Source: a virus | Strand: one strand, 5' to 3' | DNA: 64,000 nt | IMG/VR virus record: IMGVR_UViG_3300022939_000016 | Coordinates: 1-64,000 of that record | In this document: piece by piece, positions 29,571 through 40,222 of the stretch | Numbering within the stretch: position 1 is the first letter of the stretch | How the letters are laid out: each line of letters opens with the position of its first letter | Translations under genes and position numbers: made by a program | The notes under the pieces: model-generated | Seen by the model: the letters and a program-made list of their open reading frames with translations, nothing else | What the model was told of the DNA's origin: nothing | Database searches by the model: none

Positions 29571-31106
29571 ATGTCTTGTGAACAAGAGATTACATTTTCT
29601 CAATCAAGTGTAGCTGGATCTTCAGGTGCTAACTCCGCATCCATTATAGTTAAAAAAAGAACCGGCGGCAGCTTCTACATAACACCACCCCCACAGATAG
29701 GTTGGTCTGAAAACCCTGTCATTCAAGGAAATCATCTGCTTGGATATGAAACTACTGTTACCTTGTCCTGTTTCGCAGTGGGGTGTGGCTCAACGTCTAA
29801 TCTTGGGCAATTAGTTAGTGTTGAAAGCTTCTTCAGTGATGCGACTACTTTAGAAGTCAAATCTTCAGCTTCTCAGTCTGGCGGCACGGTGTTTAATATA
29901 ACTAATCCAAGAGTTTCCGTTCAGCCTTCTAACTTCGCGGGCGTTACTAGGTATGATATTGTTTTTGATTCTTTTAGTCCATCTGAATCTACTAAGGGAG
30001 CTATTACTAGCGAGACGCACGGAAATACAAGCAACAAGCAGGCAGTACCCTTAGCTTCTTTTTCAGATGTGTTTTCTTATGAACCAGATGATTCGCTTGG
30101 AAAACTGTACGACGATCCGGGCGCTCAGGTATATAGATTTACCAGAACCTGTAGTGCTAAAGGCAGACCAGCTGTTGGCGCTGATGTTAATAACACATCA
30201 ACTTTTTACGCAAATGCATGTAGTGGAGTTAAAGCTTTTGTGGATAGCAGGATGGCCATAAATGAATATTCACCATATGTTGTTACAGACCATTATAAAT
30301 ACATTCAGGGCGCTTCCATAATGCGAATGTCTACCGCTGTTAATATAGACTTAGCCGAATTGAGTTATTCAGTCACTATTAATGGGTACTGGGCCAATAG
30401 CTCAGGCGGCACTCTGAGACAAATTGGAGCTTTTGAAACTTTTAACACCACCGTTCAAAATGACGCAAGCTCAAGATTAGTTTCCGTAACCGTAGACGGA
30501 AAACTTAACGGATATTCAATAGGAGCGCCAACTGATCCTAGACAATCGGTTCTTGCCGGGGCTGGGGGCGGCGCTCAAGATGTATTAAACCGCATTTCTG
30601 GCAATGGTAGTTATGGAATGGGTTCGGTTGTGTACTCTAGGGCGCAAAGTGCTTGCGGCTCTGTCCTAAACGCTATTCCTAAAAGTGTTTCTGTTGCAGA
30701 TTCAGCTAGCGCTGATGGTGCTATTAGTTACAACGTCACCTATGACAATAGGCCTACCAATGTGGTTACTGGATCTATTTCTGAAAGTATCAGTGTTTCA
30801 GATTCTTATCCTACCGATGTTTATGCTTCTATCCAGATAATGGGCAAGAGAGATGGCCCCGTGTTTCAATATATGAACACGACCACAGAATATGAAAGAA
30901 CTTTAAACGTAGAATTAATTATGAGCGACAACATTACCGCCAGCCCTTCTGTTCACAGCGACACCAGAGATCAGATAAATAGTCTAATAAGTAACGCAGT
31001 GCCGTCAGCTTCATCTGCTGGATACGTTATGCTTAAGCAGGCTACAGAAAATTGGAACTCTACTGAAGGTCAGTATTCACTAAACATGTCTTGGGCTTAT
31101 AAATGA
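29571..31106 (+). CDS. Tail/baseplate structural protein
   Basis: A 511-residue, beta-rich, Ser/Thr/Asn-rich protein without transmembrane segments. It has an N-terminal Ser/Gly linker and ends NSTEGQYSLNMSWAYK. It sits between the giant adhesin and the hub-like protein and is coupled to the next gene by ATGA, so it is very likely a tail-tip component. The family is not recognised. Confidence 0.5.
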   Translation: MSCEQEITFSQSSVAGSSGANSASIIVKKRTGGSFYITPPPQIGWSENPVIQGNHLLGYETTVTLSCFAVGCGSTSNLGQLVSVESFFSDATTLEVKSSASQSGGTVFNITNPRVSVQPSNFAGVTRYDIVFDSFSPSESTKGAITSETHGNTSNKQAVPLASFSDVFSYEPDDSLGKLYDDPGAQVYRFTRTCSAKGRPAVGADVNNTSTFYANACSGVKAFVDSRMAINEYSPYVVTDHYKYIQGASIMRMSTAVNIDLAELSYSVTINGYWANSSGGTLRQIGAFETFNTTVQNDASSRLVSVTVDGKLNGYSIGAPTDPRQSVLAGAGGGAQDVLNRISGNGSYGMGSVVYSRAQSACGSVLNAIPKSVSVADSASADGAISYNVTYDNRPTNVVTGSISESISVSDSYPTDVYASIQIMGKRDGPVFQYMNTTTEYERTLNVELIMSDNITASPSVHSDTRDQINSLISNAVPSASSAGYVMLKQATENWNSTEGQYSLNMSWAYK

Positions 31107-31900
31107 CTCTCCCCACTGCGCCATTTCCACCGCTTGATACTTCTTATCTAGAGGAAGTTATATTACATTACGAAGATGGTATATACCCATCTGATCATGT
31201 TTCTGAAATTGGGAATTTTGATAATACTGATCAGAAAAATGCTCTAAAGCTTAGTATTTCTTTTAACAACTACAAAACATACCTAGAAGATTATATAGAC
31301 TTTGATGAATTTAACGTTCTTTACAGTGGAGGAATACCATCATTCGCTTCTACAACCTTTGGCTTATTAAGAGGAAATACTGGTTCAGATAAATTTAATC
31401 TGGAAAGCCTTCAAGACTATAACGATCCCTCTGACGAAACTGTTAAAGGAAAATTTAATACTAAGTCAGAGTTTGAGTCGGCTCAACAACTGTCTAATCT
31501 AGATTATTATTATAGTAGTTTCTCGTATATGGAAATGTCGGATGGTGTTCAGGCTCCAGTTCGTCGTGATGTAAATATGACACATTTTGGCTTAGACGAC
31601 GTTGTTGTTGTGGAGACACACTCCAGTGTTGAAAATTTTAATAGACCAAATTATTCACCTACCAATATTCCAGAAAACACTTCAGATTCTGGGGGGTCTG
31701 TTTTTGATCCAGATTATTTCAATCCAGACAGACATCCCGCTGGACCTTCTGACGACTATAAGTCACCAAGCTCACCCTCTGGTCAATCGAGTAACAACAA
31801 TCAAGATGATCAGGATCAAGATGATGACACAGGGAATTTCGAAATGATGCCCCCTCCCCAAATGGCCACACTGTTTATATCTTCAGCGCCCTCTAACTAG
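31103..31900 (+). CDS. Tail-tip-associated protein with acidic disordered tail
   Basis: A 265-residue protein starting in an ATGA overlap with the previous gene. The first 190 residues are acidic and rich in Tyr and Phe. From about residue 195 the sequence turns to Pro/Ser/Asn/Asp low complexity (GQSSNNNQDDQDQDDD), ending in a short hydrophobic segment. No recognised family. Coupled location between tail genes suggests an assembly or accessory role. Confidence 0.45.
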   Translation: MTLPTAPFPPLDTSYLEEVILHYEDGIYPSDHVSEIGNFDNTDQKNALKLSISFNNYKTYLEDYIDFDEFNVLYSGGIPSFASTTFGLLRGNTGSDKFNLESLQDYNDPSDETVKGKFNTKSEFESAQQLSNLDYYYSSFSYMEMSDGVQAPVRRDVNMTHFGLDDVVVVETHSSVENFNRPNYSPTNIPENTSDSGGSVFDPDYFNPDRHPAGPSDDYKSPSSPSGQSSNNNQDDQDQDDDTGNFEMMPPPQMATLFISSAPSN

Positions 31901-31908
31901 GATCTTAT

Positions 31909-34900
31909 ATGTCTACTAATTCCACAGATTCCGTTGTTAAAGATTGGACTGGACCTCTTGATAATTCTCTTGCTACAAGGGAGGAGGTTAGAAGTACAGG
32001 TGGCTTTTTCCCGGAACAGCAAACTTTTCTTGGCGCAACTATAAAATCGTTTAGCGCTCAAGCCGGTGGGGGGTCTTCACCGACTACTCTGAATGTAGAA
32101 CTTATAGTTGATCCAAATGGAACCAACCCAACAATAGACGATCCGTCAAAGTCTAAAGGCGTTTATGATCCATATCACACCGGTACTGACGCTTTCTCTC
32201 CCCCGGGGGTTGGAATGCCTGTATTTTTTGTTTATTCTAACCCTAGAGCTACCATTAGAGACGCATTCGAAGGAAATAGTACTGGTTCTGTATTAAAATT
32301 TGGCGGGTTATTACAATCATTTCATAGCACCAGTAGCATATCTGGGCATTCATACTCTGTCACCGTCGTTGACCCAAGAGAAATCTTGTCTAACATTTAC
32401 TTAATACTAAACCATTCTGACGATAAAGTTGGAGAAGTAGAAAATAATGTTTACAATGTTTTTGGTTTTCTTGAATATAATCCAACCTTAAGCACACGAT
32501 CAATTTTTAAATCATACACTAAAAATATTGCCTCTAGAGGCACAAACGGTTTAGCTGGTGATGACATGTACTATTCTGGTGCTGCCGTTGGAGATTCATA
32601 TTTCAGCAACCCCGGATACCAAAACAAATTTCCAGTAACCGGAACGGCAATGTCTAGAAGAAGTTCTTCAGGCATTCCTTATTACAGAATAATGCAAGCA
32701 CTTGCGGCTATGAATAGCACTTTACCCAACAGTGAATATTCTGGATTTTCTGGCGGCATTTATTACAGAGGTCTTAGCTATTACATCAGCTTCCATAACT
32801 TACCCGCGCTAGATCCTCTGTATTTTTTCGATCAAGACAATATAGACTTACTTGCTTTTGTCATGGAAATTGCTGAAAGCTGTGGGTATGAAATTGATGT
32901 TTCTCTAAGCCCTTATTTTGGAAACGATACTGGGGTTGGTGGAACAATTAGTATCAATTTTATTGATCGGTCTAACGAAAGTGCTGTTGGTCAAATAAAT
33001 AGCTTTATAAATAATACTGGTAACTTTCCTGTCCACACTAGCGATGACGGAAATACATATTCATTGTTAGAAAAAACCGACATTGGATATGAATTAACAA
33101 ATCCAACTACTAGCAAAGTTTTGTTTGGTGCTAATCGAGTTGATTTATATGCTTTTACTTCTAGTCACGACGGTGGAGCTTATCACGGAGGAGGTGGCGC
33201 TGGTAACTTGGACCAGATCATTCCATTTTACGGAACTTTAAGTGGAAACGTTGTTGTTCCGGTTAAAGGTAGCGGTCCTTGGAAACAAATATTACTAGAT
33301 AGCAGCGGCGTTGGCGCTTTTGGTGTAGGAAATTATTACGTCGCTACAGAAACAGAATTAAGATACGCCTTGAAAGGATTTAAAGCTTGGAAAAACTTTT
33401 TAGAATTCTACAACGCGAGATTTTTAGAAGTTGTTAACAAAAATCCTAAATATTCAGAGACTTTAATTGGTAACGGGATTAGCGTTCAAGACGATGAAAA
33501 CGGAGATCATATAAAGGGGCTTAAAGCGCCTAGATGTCTATTTACGAACGATGCTGGCTATGGTGCTGGTGGCATGTTGCTTAACCCATGCTGTCCACCA
33601 TTCGGCTATCCTCTGTACTACAACAGGGCTGTTGCATTAGGATTAACCGTCAAGAAGGTTTTTGACGAAAGGGCTAGTGTGGTGGCAGATCTTAGGGTAC
33701 TAAGCAGTCTGGAAGGCTCTTCAAATCCCGCAGGTGTTGCTCAAGTTGTCAACGCCTTGCTTGAAAAGTATAAACAGTTAAGAAAAGTTAGAAAATTGAG
33801 CCAAGCTGAAAATGATGCCGTTAAAATTATCAGCAGTCAAGGCGCAGGCGTAGACTCATCTTATCTAGATAGTATTATTTCTTCTATGAGCGGCCAGATG
33901 GTTATCGTTAAGAAAAATGTAGAGACAAGAAAAGAAAATGCTCAAAAAGTATTCAATTTTGTAAAGAGCGTTGCAGAAGAATGTTACGGAAAAAAATGGT
34001 TAGTGAGATTGCCTCCAAAGCCAAATTACAAATTTGGCGTTCCTAAGCTTTCGGCAGACAAAAAAACTTATGAATCAGGTCCGTTTGGGTTCTATCCTAT
34101 TGGCAATGGAGATTTATCCGCTGCTGCTAATAACGGCTCTTTTGTTGAAGCTTCTAACAATCCGGTTTTTACGGCGGCTCAATCTCAGTTTAAATCAGGC
34201 TTTATATCAACTTACAATCCAATAGATGATAGCCTTAACTACAACTACATCCCGGATAGTGCTGGGGGTTTTGTTAGTTTAGATGTCTACAATCTTGGTG
34301 TTACTTCGGCGCTCATGCCAGCAAATTTACAGGGCTTTGGTGCTAACCACAGAATTAAAGCATATGTTCGATATGACTATGCAGAAAATCTTAATGTTTC
34401 TAGTGCTAACAGTAGGGTTTATACCGAACCGGTAGGTGATAGAATTATCCCCCAAACAGACCCTAATAATTCTGCCCAGATGATTGCTTTTATTCCAGCA
34501 GAATTAGACACTCAGGTTTACTATCTGCCCGTAACACACACCAGAAGTGTCATGCAATGCAATGGCAAGAGGCCGGTTACATATCACATGCCATTACCTG
34601 TCAATCTAGACGCTTCTGGGAATGTTCCTGACGGCGCTGGACAATTAAAAACTAACATTCAATACGAACCTCTGTTTTCTGGTAGCAATGTCAATATTTC
34701 AGATTTTCCTAGATCTAACAATGGACAAATTATTCCTTATCCAAACCTAGATTACGCCTATGCTTTAATAACAATAGGTAGTGTTGTTTCTCCAAAAAGA
34801 GATAGTCTAGCAGATATACCTAAAAAACAGAAATTTAATACTGCCGCATATCCATCTTATTTTACTGACAACGACACTCTGGGAACAGTCACTGCTGTAT

Positions 34901-35889
34901 CTATTTCTAGGAAAATAGATTTAGATAATTATGGCTCCAGTTTGACTTTTTATAATCCAGATAGGCTATTTTCAGTACCTCCCTGTGTAAAGCCAGACCT
35001 AGCAGTTTTACCTCTAGAAAATCAACAGTCTTGTTACGGACCTTGGTATAGCGGGCCTGTTAAATTTAAAAATCTTCAAGGCCAAGATGAATATAAGTTA
35101 TTAAAGAACATTGGTGGAAAAGTAGACATTCAAACAGACGGAAGCTTGGCCCCTTGGAATTTTGGCTCTTATGGTTTAATGAACATAGCCGCTAATAGTA
35201 GAGTTTCTTTAGCTGGAACTTTATACCTTGCTTCAGAAAAAGGCTCTGTAAGCTATCCCGGTATGCCTAATGGCAATATTGATATTGGCAACCTGATATC
35301 CACAGGTGGCCCAATTTTAGATAGTATTTCTCTAGACGTTGGGATAGACGGAGTGAGGTGTTCTTACAGATTTCAAACCTACAGTAGAAGCATGGCTCAC
35401 GTTCAAAGGCAGCAGCAAAAACAAATAGATATAGTAAAAAATCAATATCTTAAAAATAGTGCGGCCCAGTTTGATTTGTTCAGCAAGAGTTTAATTAAAA
35501 ACAAGTTCAAAGGAGCGCCCCCTCCCGCTCAAGTATTAAAACCTTATGTATCTGCCATAGACCCCAATTACACAAGCCCGGGAACAAATAATTTATCTAT
35601 ATCTAGTGTGTCGTCAGTTGGCCAAGAAACCGCCTTTCAGTCTTCTGTTGCTTCCTCAGAATCTATGCAAGAAGTCTTGGAGCAGGACAACGACACATTA
35701 TCTCAGTATAGAGACAGATATAATTCTGCTTTAGAAAATTTATCTGACCAAAAAATTGCCGTCTCTCGACAGCACCACCACTTGTTGCCTTCAATGAGGG
35801 CGGCTGATCTTGAGCAGCTAGAAACCCTCTATGACAGCCCCCTTGATCCATTCAATAGAGATGAACACCACATAACATACTGGAGTTAA
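31909..35889 (+). CDS. Baseplate hub-like tail protein
   Basis: A 1,326-residue protein. The N-terminal 300 residues show a hub-like pattern: beta strands ending in LNVELIVDPNG, then GVGMPVFFVYSNP, FGGLLQSF and YSVTVVDPREILSN. This is the arrangement of a strand-rich tube-initiation domain (gp27/hub type) as I recall it. The centre is beta-rich with Gly loops. A helical segment at about 1150-1190 precedes a Pro-rich part and a C-terminal coiled coil. It probably forms the tube-capping hub of the tail tip. Confidence 0.55.
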   Translation: MSTNSTDSVVKDWTGPLDNSLATREEVRSTGGFFPEQQTFLGATIKSFSAQAGGGSSPTTLNVELIVDPNGTNPTIDDPSKSKGVYDPYHTGTDAFSPPGVGMPVFFVYSNPRATIRDAFEGNSTGSVLKFGGLLQSFHSTSSISGHSYSVTVVDPREILSNIYLILNHSDDKVGEVENNVYNVFGFLEYNPTLSTRSIFKSYTKNIASRGTNGLAGDDMYYSGAAVGDSYFSNPGYQNKFPVTGTAMSRRSSSGIPYYRIMQALAAMNSTLPNSEYSGFSGGIYYRGLSYYISFHNLPALDPLYFFDQDNIDLLAFVMEIAESCGYEIDVSLSPYFGNDTGVGGTISINFIDRSNESAVGQINSFINNTGNFPVHTSDDGNTYSLLEKTDIGYELTNPTTSKVLFGANRVDLYAFTSSHDGGAYHGGGGAGNLDQIIPFYGTLSGNVVVPVKGSGPWKQILLDSSGVGAFGVGNYYVATETELRYALKGFKAWKNFLEFYNARFLEVVNKNPKYSETLIGNGISVQDDENGDHIKGLKAPRCLFTNDAGYGAGGMLLNPCCPPFGYPLYYNRAVALGLTVKKVFDERASVVADLRVLSSLEGSSNPAGVAQVVNALLEKYKQLRKVRKLSQAENDAVKIISSQGAGVDSSYLDSIISSMSGQMVIVKKNVETRKENAQKVFNFVKSVAEECYGKKWLVRLPPKPNYKFGVPKLSADKKTYESGPFGFYPIGNGDLSAAANNGSFVEASNNPVFTAAQSQFKSGFISTYNPIDDSLNYNYIPDSAGGFVSLDVYNLGVTSALMPANLQGFGANHRIKAYVRYDYAENLNVSSANSRVYTEPVGDRIIPQTDPNNSAQMIAFIPAELDTQVYYLPVTHTRSVMQCNGKRPVTYHMPLPVNLDASGNVPDGAGQLKTNIQYEPLFSGSNVNISDFPRSNNGQIIPYPNLDYAYALITIGSVVSPKRDSLADIPKKQKFNTAAYPSYFTDNDTLGTVTAVSISRKIDLDNYGSSLTFYNPDRLFSVPPCVKPDLAVLPLENQQSCYGPWYSGPVKFKNLQGQDEYKLLKNIGGKVDIQTDGSLAPWNFGSYGLMNIAANSRVSLAGTLYLASEKGSVSYPGMPNGNIDIGNLISTGGPILDSISLDVGIDGVRCSYRFQTYSRSMAHVQRQQQKQIDIVKNQYLKNSAAQFDLFSKSLIKNKFKGAPPPAQVLKPYVSAIDPNYTSPGTNNLSISSVSSVGQETAFQSSVASSESMQEVLEQDNDTLSQYRDRYNSALENLSDQKIAVSRQHHHLLPSMRAADLEQLETLYDSPLDPFNRDEHHITYWS

Positions 35890-35891
35890 AC

Positions 35892-38800
35892 ATGGGACTT
35901 AGTTCTGGGAACGCCTACTCTTCTTCAACCGAATTTCATTCTTTTGTTACTAATGACCCCAAGATGGTAGCCGTAGGTCTCGGGTCATTTACAAGAGATA
36001 GCTTAAATAAGGCTCTAGTAGAACTCAAAAGTTTTGAAGACGAAATAGGAGACGAAGATTTTTTTAATGATATTAAATCGGCCAACGGCAGCAACGGTCT
36101 TCAAATTCTATTCAACACGATTAATTCGGGATCTTGGGAAGGGGGAGGGGGTTCAAAATCATCTAATGATATTATTGGATTAATTTCTACCTTTGAATCA
36201 ACTATTGAAGGTTTAATTGTAGAAAATAGTAACGATAAATCAGCTTCTGTTAGTAAAGTTAAGGGCGCAAAAAAGTGGCTAGAAGCGAATATAAGCCCAG
36301 TTAAAGAAACGTCTAGTAGGTGTTATACTTTAATGGGTGGACTTTTTAGCAAAAATGATCCATCTGTTTATACCAACTTGTATTTTCACATACCCGGAGA
36401 AGGGGTTGATAGGCAAGAAAGAGTAACTGCACAAAAAGGTTCTCAAATTATTTCAGACGTTGCGGTTTCTGCCACCGGACTCAAGTATTCTAAATCAAAA
36501 ACAGAAGCAGCAAGATCTTCGCTACATGCTGGAGTTTACGTCAGGCCAGACGACATGTCTGGAAATTCTATTAATGATTTAGCCACTGGTAAAATCAGGC
36601 TTTCTTACAACGACTCTCTAGGATCTTGGGAATCGACCCAAACCATTTTAGCCAGACTTATAACCCCCGTTGCTGCTGCTGGCAACACCGCTTTCCAAAT
36701 GCCAGACGAAGACAGCGACGGCTTTTTGCAAAATGACGCAGACGGAGACTTATTTTACTCTAGAGGGTCTGAATACTATACAGGCAATTTTTCTTCAGGA
36801 TTGGCTGTTCCAGTTTCGGCGCAGGATGGAAATCCAAATTTATTCGGTCCTAATATTATTATTGAATATAATGCGAAGAGAATAGAAAAAATTAGAGTTA
36901 TTAATAGGTCGGAAAAATCATTTACTGCTGGAACTCTTGTTATGTGTACCCTAATAGGTTCAGAATGGATCATTCAAGAGTTCAGTATTGCTGGTGAAGG
37001 CCTTCCCACAAAAATGGGCGCTTGGACATTTTCAAAATTAATTGCTAATTCAGATGCTTTTTTTAGAGACGCTGGCATGTCTAATGAAATGTGGAGTGCT
37101 GGGAAATATGAGTATAAGGCTAGACAGAATTGGTATTTCTCATGGAAGAACAGTATTGCCGGGGGTAGCTCTTCCATGCTTCCGTTTCATGATGCTACGG
37201 AAATAATGTCCTTAAACGATGGATCTAATGTCGCCTTCAATCCTAGTCTTGGGTATTTTGCAGCATCTTCTTTTGATAGCGCTAAATATATTCAGTATAC
37301 AAATGTTACTACCGCTATGGCCGCATTTACCACTGACGCTCTTATGGGATCGCATTTAAAAAATTGGTGGGGGCCAAGTTTTCCAGATGGCTATCAGGCT
37401 TCATTGGCCACTGGAGTTAATGATTCTGGACCGGCTGGTATCAATAGTAGCCTTTATTTTCCCGGATATAGTTTCAATGGACCCAGAGAAGATACTCCAG
37501 CAGATATGGCTGTCAATGGCTATTATAGTGATGATAATAGTAGTTCTCCAATATTACCCTTGGATTATTGGCAATCTCTTTTAAATGGCAATACTCTGTA
37601 TTCAGCTGCTTCACAATATAGGAGTGAAATATATAATTCTCAAACCGTTATGCAAAGCAGAGGCCTCACACCCGCAAATCCAAATCATATACAATTTTCT
37701 CCCCTTCAAGCAGAAATGGTTATACAATCTGACCCTTTAGTTTCAAGCTTGCCTGATGGGGCAGAAAGAAAAGATATACAAGAACGAATGAATGGAGCAG
37801 AAGGCGCAAATGGTGATTCTCATATGTTTGGCAATATGTTTAGTCGTTTTAGCAGCTTGAACGTGGGGTCTTACCTACCTTACGACCACCACATTAAATC
37901 GACTCCTCTTAGCAAACCCCTTGGGACATTATTATTATACAATGACGACGACATAGAAAAAGAAGGATTAAATTTAGTGGGGATTACAGCTGCTATTAAT
38001 AGATTTACTAGGCCCGGAGGCGGCACTGTCAACATGGAGGTTTACGAAGACTTTGGACCGCCCATGTTTCAGAGCGCTCTTCCGGGGCAAGCTCCTCAAT
38101 TTAGCACTGTGGCTGCCTTTTTTGGCGTTGTAGCATTTACCCCCGGGACTGCTCCTCGCAGCATTGGGTGGAACCAATATGGAAGCCCTATTGGTGGTCA
38201 TAACTATTTTGGAACAACCGCCTTACACTGTAGGGTTTTTGACGCTTGGCCCAGAGAAGACACCATATGGGATACAAGATACTTTGCAGCTCTACATTTT
38301 AATTCTAGTGGCCCAGAAGTAGACTTTCCTGTTCCCACCCTTAGTGATGGGTCTTTCCCATCCGTAGGCTCCTCGGTGACGCACGAAAGTGGATTTAAAG
38401 CAACATCTGACTGGACCAAAGATCCCATAAGAAGAGGAATGTTATTAACATCTGGTGGTTTTGCGTACAAAAAATTAACCATTGGATTGTCGCCCTCTAG
38501 CATGAAAGTCATAAAGGGTCCAATTTCTGCGGGTAATTTTTTAGATAAACGGGGAAATATCGAAATGACCTTTGATTCTTCTGGAGGCGTTAGCTTTGGG
38601 TCTGACGAATTCGGTAATACTCTATCGGGAGAAGACCTAAATCCCGGATCTTTTGGGGATAGGTACTACGACGACTCTGACCCAAACAATATCATAGACG
38701 AGACTGGCTATATCGTAAAGCTAGATGGGGGAGGCGTTGTTTCCTTCCAAGGACAAGTAAGGTATATTACTAAGCTAGATACAGGGCCAAAAGAGCATGG

Positions 38801-39011
38801 TGGAATTAAGCGCCTTACAAGCGGAACTGGAGACGAGGCCGGAAGAATTACAGGAAATAAAAGTACTGAATTTGGTTTAGATCCCAATGATTCTGGACAA
38901 TATGATGCCTATTTCTTCTTTCATAATGATATTAGCCACACTTTTCAGTTTCAATATGGAAGAACTCAATACCCCGGATATGCTCAGTATGTTACGTTAA
39001 ATATTAGTTAA
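35892..39011 (+). CDS. Large baseplate/tail-tip structural protein
   Basis: A 1,039-residue protein. GGAG overlapping the end of the previous gene serves as ribosome-binding site. The N-terminal 130 residues are helical and charged and contain a Gly-rich linker (GGGGSK); the rest is beta-rich. Near residue 272 a loop of the form DEDSDGFLQNDADGD matches a calcium-binding DxDxDG pattern. It is the last gene before the second promoter-like motif. Family not recognised; a tail-tip or fibre-attachment role is inferred from order. Confidence 0.5.
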   Translation: MGLSSGNAYSSSTEFHSFVTNDPKMVAVGLGSFTRDSLNKALVELKSFEDEIGDEDFFNDIKSANGSNGLQILFNTINSGSWEGGGGSKSSNDIIGLISTFESTIEGLIVENSNDKSASVSKVKGAKKWLEANISPVKETSSRCYTLMGGLFSKNDPSVYTNLYFHIPGEGVDRQERVTAQKGSQIISDVAVSATGLKYSKSKTEAARSSLHAGVYVRPDDMSGNSINDLATGKIRLSYNDSLGSWESTQTILARLITPVAAAGNTAFQMPDEDSDGFLQNDADGDLFYSRGSEYYTGNFSSGLAVPVSAQDGNPNLFGPNIIIEYNAKRIEKIRVINRSEKSFTAGTLVMCTLIGSEWIIQEFSIAGEGLPTKMGAWTFSKLIANSDAFFRDAGMSNEMWSAGKYEYKARQNWYFSWKNSIAGGSSSMLPFHDATEIMSLNDGSNVAFNPSLGYFAASSFDSAKYIQYTNVTTAMAAFTTDALMGSHLKNWWGPSFPDGYQASLATGVNDSGPAGINSSLYFPGYSFNGPREDTPADMAVNGYYSDDNSSSPILPLDYWQSLLNGNTLYSAASQYRSEIYNSQTVMQSRGLTPANPNHIQFSPLQAEMVIQSDPLVSSLPDGAERKDIQERMNGAEGANGDSHMFGNMFSRFSSLNVGSYLPYDHHIKSTPLSKPLGTLLLYNDDDIEKEGLNLVGITAAINRFTRPGGGTVNMEVYEDFGPPMFQSALPGQAPQFSTVAAFFGVVAFTPGTAPRSIGWNQYGSPIGGHNYFGTTALHCRVFDAWPREDTIWDTRYFAALHFNSSGPEVDFPVPTLSDGSFPSVGSSVTHESGFKATSDWTKDPIRRGMLLTSGGFAYKKLTIGLSPSSMKVIKGPISAGNFLDKRGNIEMTFDSSGGVSFGSDEFGNTLSGEDLNPGSFGDRYYDDSDPNNIIDETGYIVKLDGGGVVSFQGQVRYITKLDTGPKEHGGIKRLTSGTGDEAGRITGNKSTEFGLDPNDSGQYDAYFFFHNDISHTFQFQYGRTQYPGYAQYVTLNIS

Positions 39012-39020
39012 AAACACAAA

Positions 39021-39050
39021 AAAAGTGTATCTATAATTAGTTATAAATCT
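39021..39050 (+). promoter_or_regulatory. Candidate phage promoter motif before 39063
   Basis: GTGTATCTATAATTAG followed by TTATAAATC lies in the 51-base gap before the next gene. It shares GTGTATCTA and the following AT-rich pattern with the leader at 6697. TATAAT at 39,032-39,037 may be the -10 box. A strong Shine-Dalgarno site (AAGGAG) follows. Confidence 0.4.
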
Positions 39051-39062
39051 AAGGAGTTTTAT

Positions 39063-39806
39063 ATGCCTGCTTCACTTCAATTTTATGCCAATATTGGCGA
39101 CCCAGACTCAACCGAGACGGTGATTGATCACCAAAACGGAGAAGGTTTAGGCTTTTATGGCTTAGGCTTTGGCTTGTCTGTTCCTGTTGGATCTGTTCAA
39201 AATACCACTTTTGTTACTAATGCCGCTGGCACTATTGCGGGAGTTCAATGCAATAACACATCTATGATTTCGGTGGGAGATGCAAACACCGCCGGGGTTG
39301 TTGAAGCTAATGGCGTTAGTATGCCCTTACCAAATCTACCCAATTATTTATGCCCCCTTAATATTAGATTTACAAATGACGATCCGGTTAGGGTTCAAAA
39401 TTGTAAACTACGTATTTTTGATAGAGATAACCCCGAAAATGCCGCGAGTGGAGTAACCACATATGTTTATGAATCTCGACACCCAGCGGCTGAAACTAGC
39501 TATTCTAACCTTCATTTTCGCGCACGTAACAGAGATACTTGGGTTGAGTTTGGTCAAGGCATCAGCAGCATTGACGACCAAACTTTCAATGGTGCTTTAG
39601 AAATGACTTTTACACCTTCTCCCGGAATGCATGGGGAAAACTCTGATTCCTTGGAGACTGATAGTGGCCTTGGATATCAAACTACAGAAGGCGTGGAACA
39701 CCTTTCTACCCAGCATGACTGGTATGTTGCCATAAGTGCTGAACCAACCAGTATTGGCAGTAAAACCCAGTATGGATTATTTTTTACTCTAGAGTATTTA
39801 GCTTAA
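39063..39806 (+). CDS. Abundant virion protein candidate (decoration/adhesin)
   Basis: A 247-residue beta-rich protein with its own promoter-like leader and strong ribosome-binding site (AAGGAG). It contains a few Cys (QCNNTS, NYLCPLNIRF, NCKLRIF) and no signal peptide. Its separate promoter, shared in motif with the tail-tube gene, suggests high late expression. I do not recognise the family. Confidence 0.45.
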   Translation: MPASLQFYANIGDPDSTETVIDHQNGEGLGFYGLGFGLSVPVGSVQNTTFVTNAAGTIAGVQCNNTSMISVGDANTAGVVEANGVSMPLPNLPNYLCPLNIRFTNDDPVRVQNCKLRIFDRDNPENAASGVTTYVYESRHPAAETSYSNLHFRARNRDTWVEFGQGISSIDDQTFNGALEMTFTPSPGMHGENSDSLETDSGLGYQTTEGVEHLSTQHDWYVAISAEPTSIGSKTQYGLFFTLEYLA

Positions 39807-39831
39807 CAATCTACAAACAAGGAGATCCTTT

Positions 39832-40152
39832 ATGTCAGCCTCAAATTTAAGTGATATTACAGATGTTTTTGTTGGCGCATCTGACGACGGAGCCAACGTC
39901 ACCATTCCAATTTCAAGTTTAGAAAGTTACTCGACCGGCAATGATGGCAAAGAGCTTTGCATGAGCCTTCTTTTGGCCGTTAACAAAGCTATAGCTGGCT
40001 CAGATCTGACAAAAATGACTACATCTACAGGTCAAGTTGCGACAGACGCTGACACTTTAACTAAAACTTTTAACTTTTCGGCCCAGCTTGCTTATAGTTT
40101 TGGCAATTTGGATATCGAAGCAGAACCAACCACTACCACGCCCGCTCCGTAA
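39832..40152 (+). CDS. Small structural protein with Thr/Pro tail
   Basis: A 106-residue protein preceded by AAGGAG. It has a central helix (KELCMSLLLAVNKAI) and ends in EPTTTTPAP. It is probably co-transcribed with the gene at 39,063. Function unknown; late co-expression points to a virion role. It is the last + strand gene. Confidence 0.45.
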   Translation: MSASNLSDITDVFVGASDDGANVTIPISSLESYSTGNDGKELCMSLLLAVNKAIAGSDLTKMTTSTGQVATDADTLTKTFNFSAQLAYSFGNLDIEAEPTTTTPAP

Positions 40153-40176
40153 CGGTAGATTCTGTGATTTAATCAA

Positions 40177-40222
40177 TAAAAAAAGGCTACCCCAACCAAT
40201 TGGAAGGGGCAGCCTTCTTTTT
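40177..40222. terminator. Bidirectional rho-independent terminator
   Basis: AAGGCT at 40,183 pairs with AGCCTT at 40,211, and CCCC at 40,090+100 (40,190-40,193) pairs with GGGG at 40,206-40,209, with one A-C mismatch between. An A run precedes the stem and a T run follows it, so it can work for both converging operons. Confidence 0.85.
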
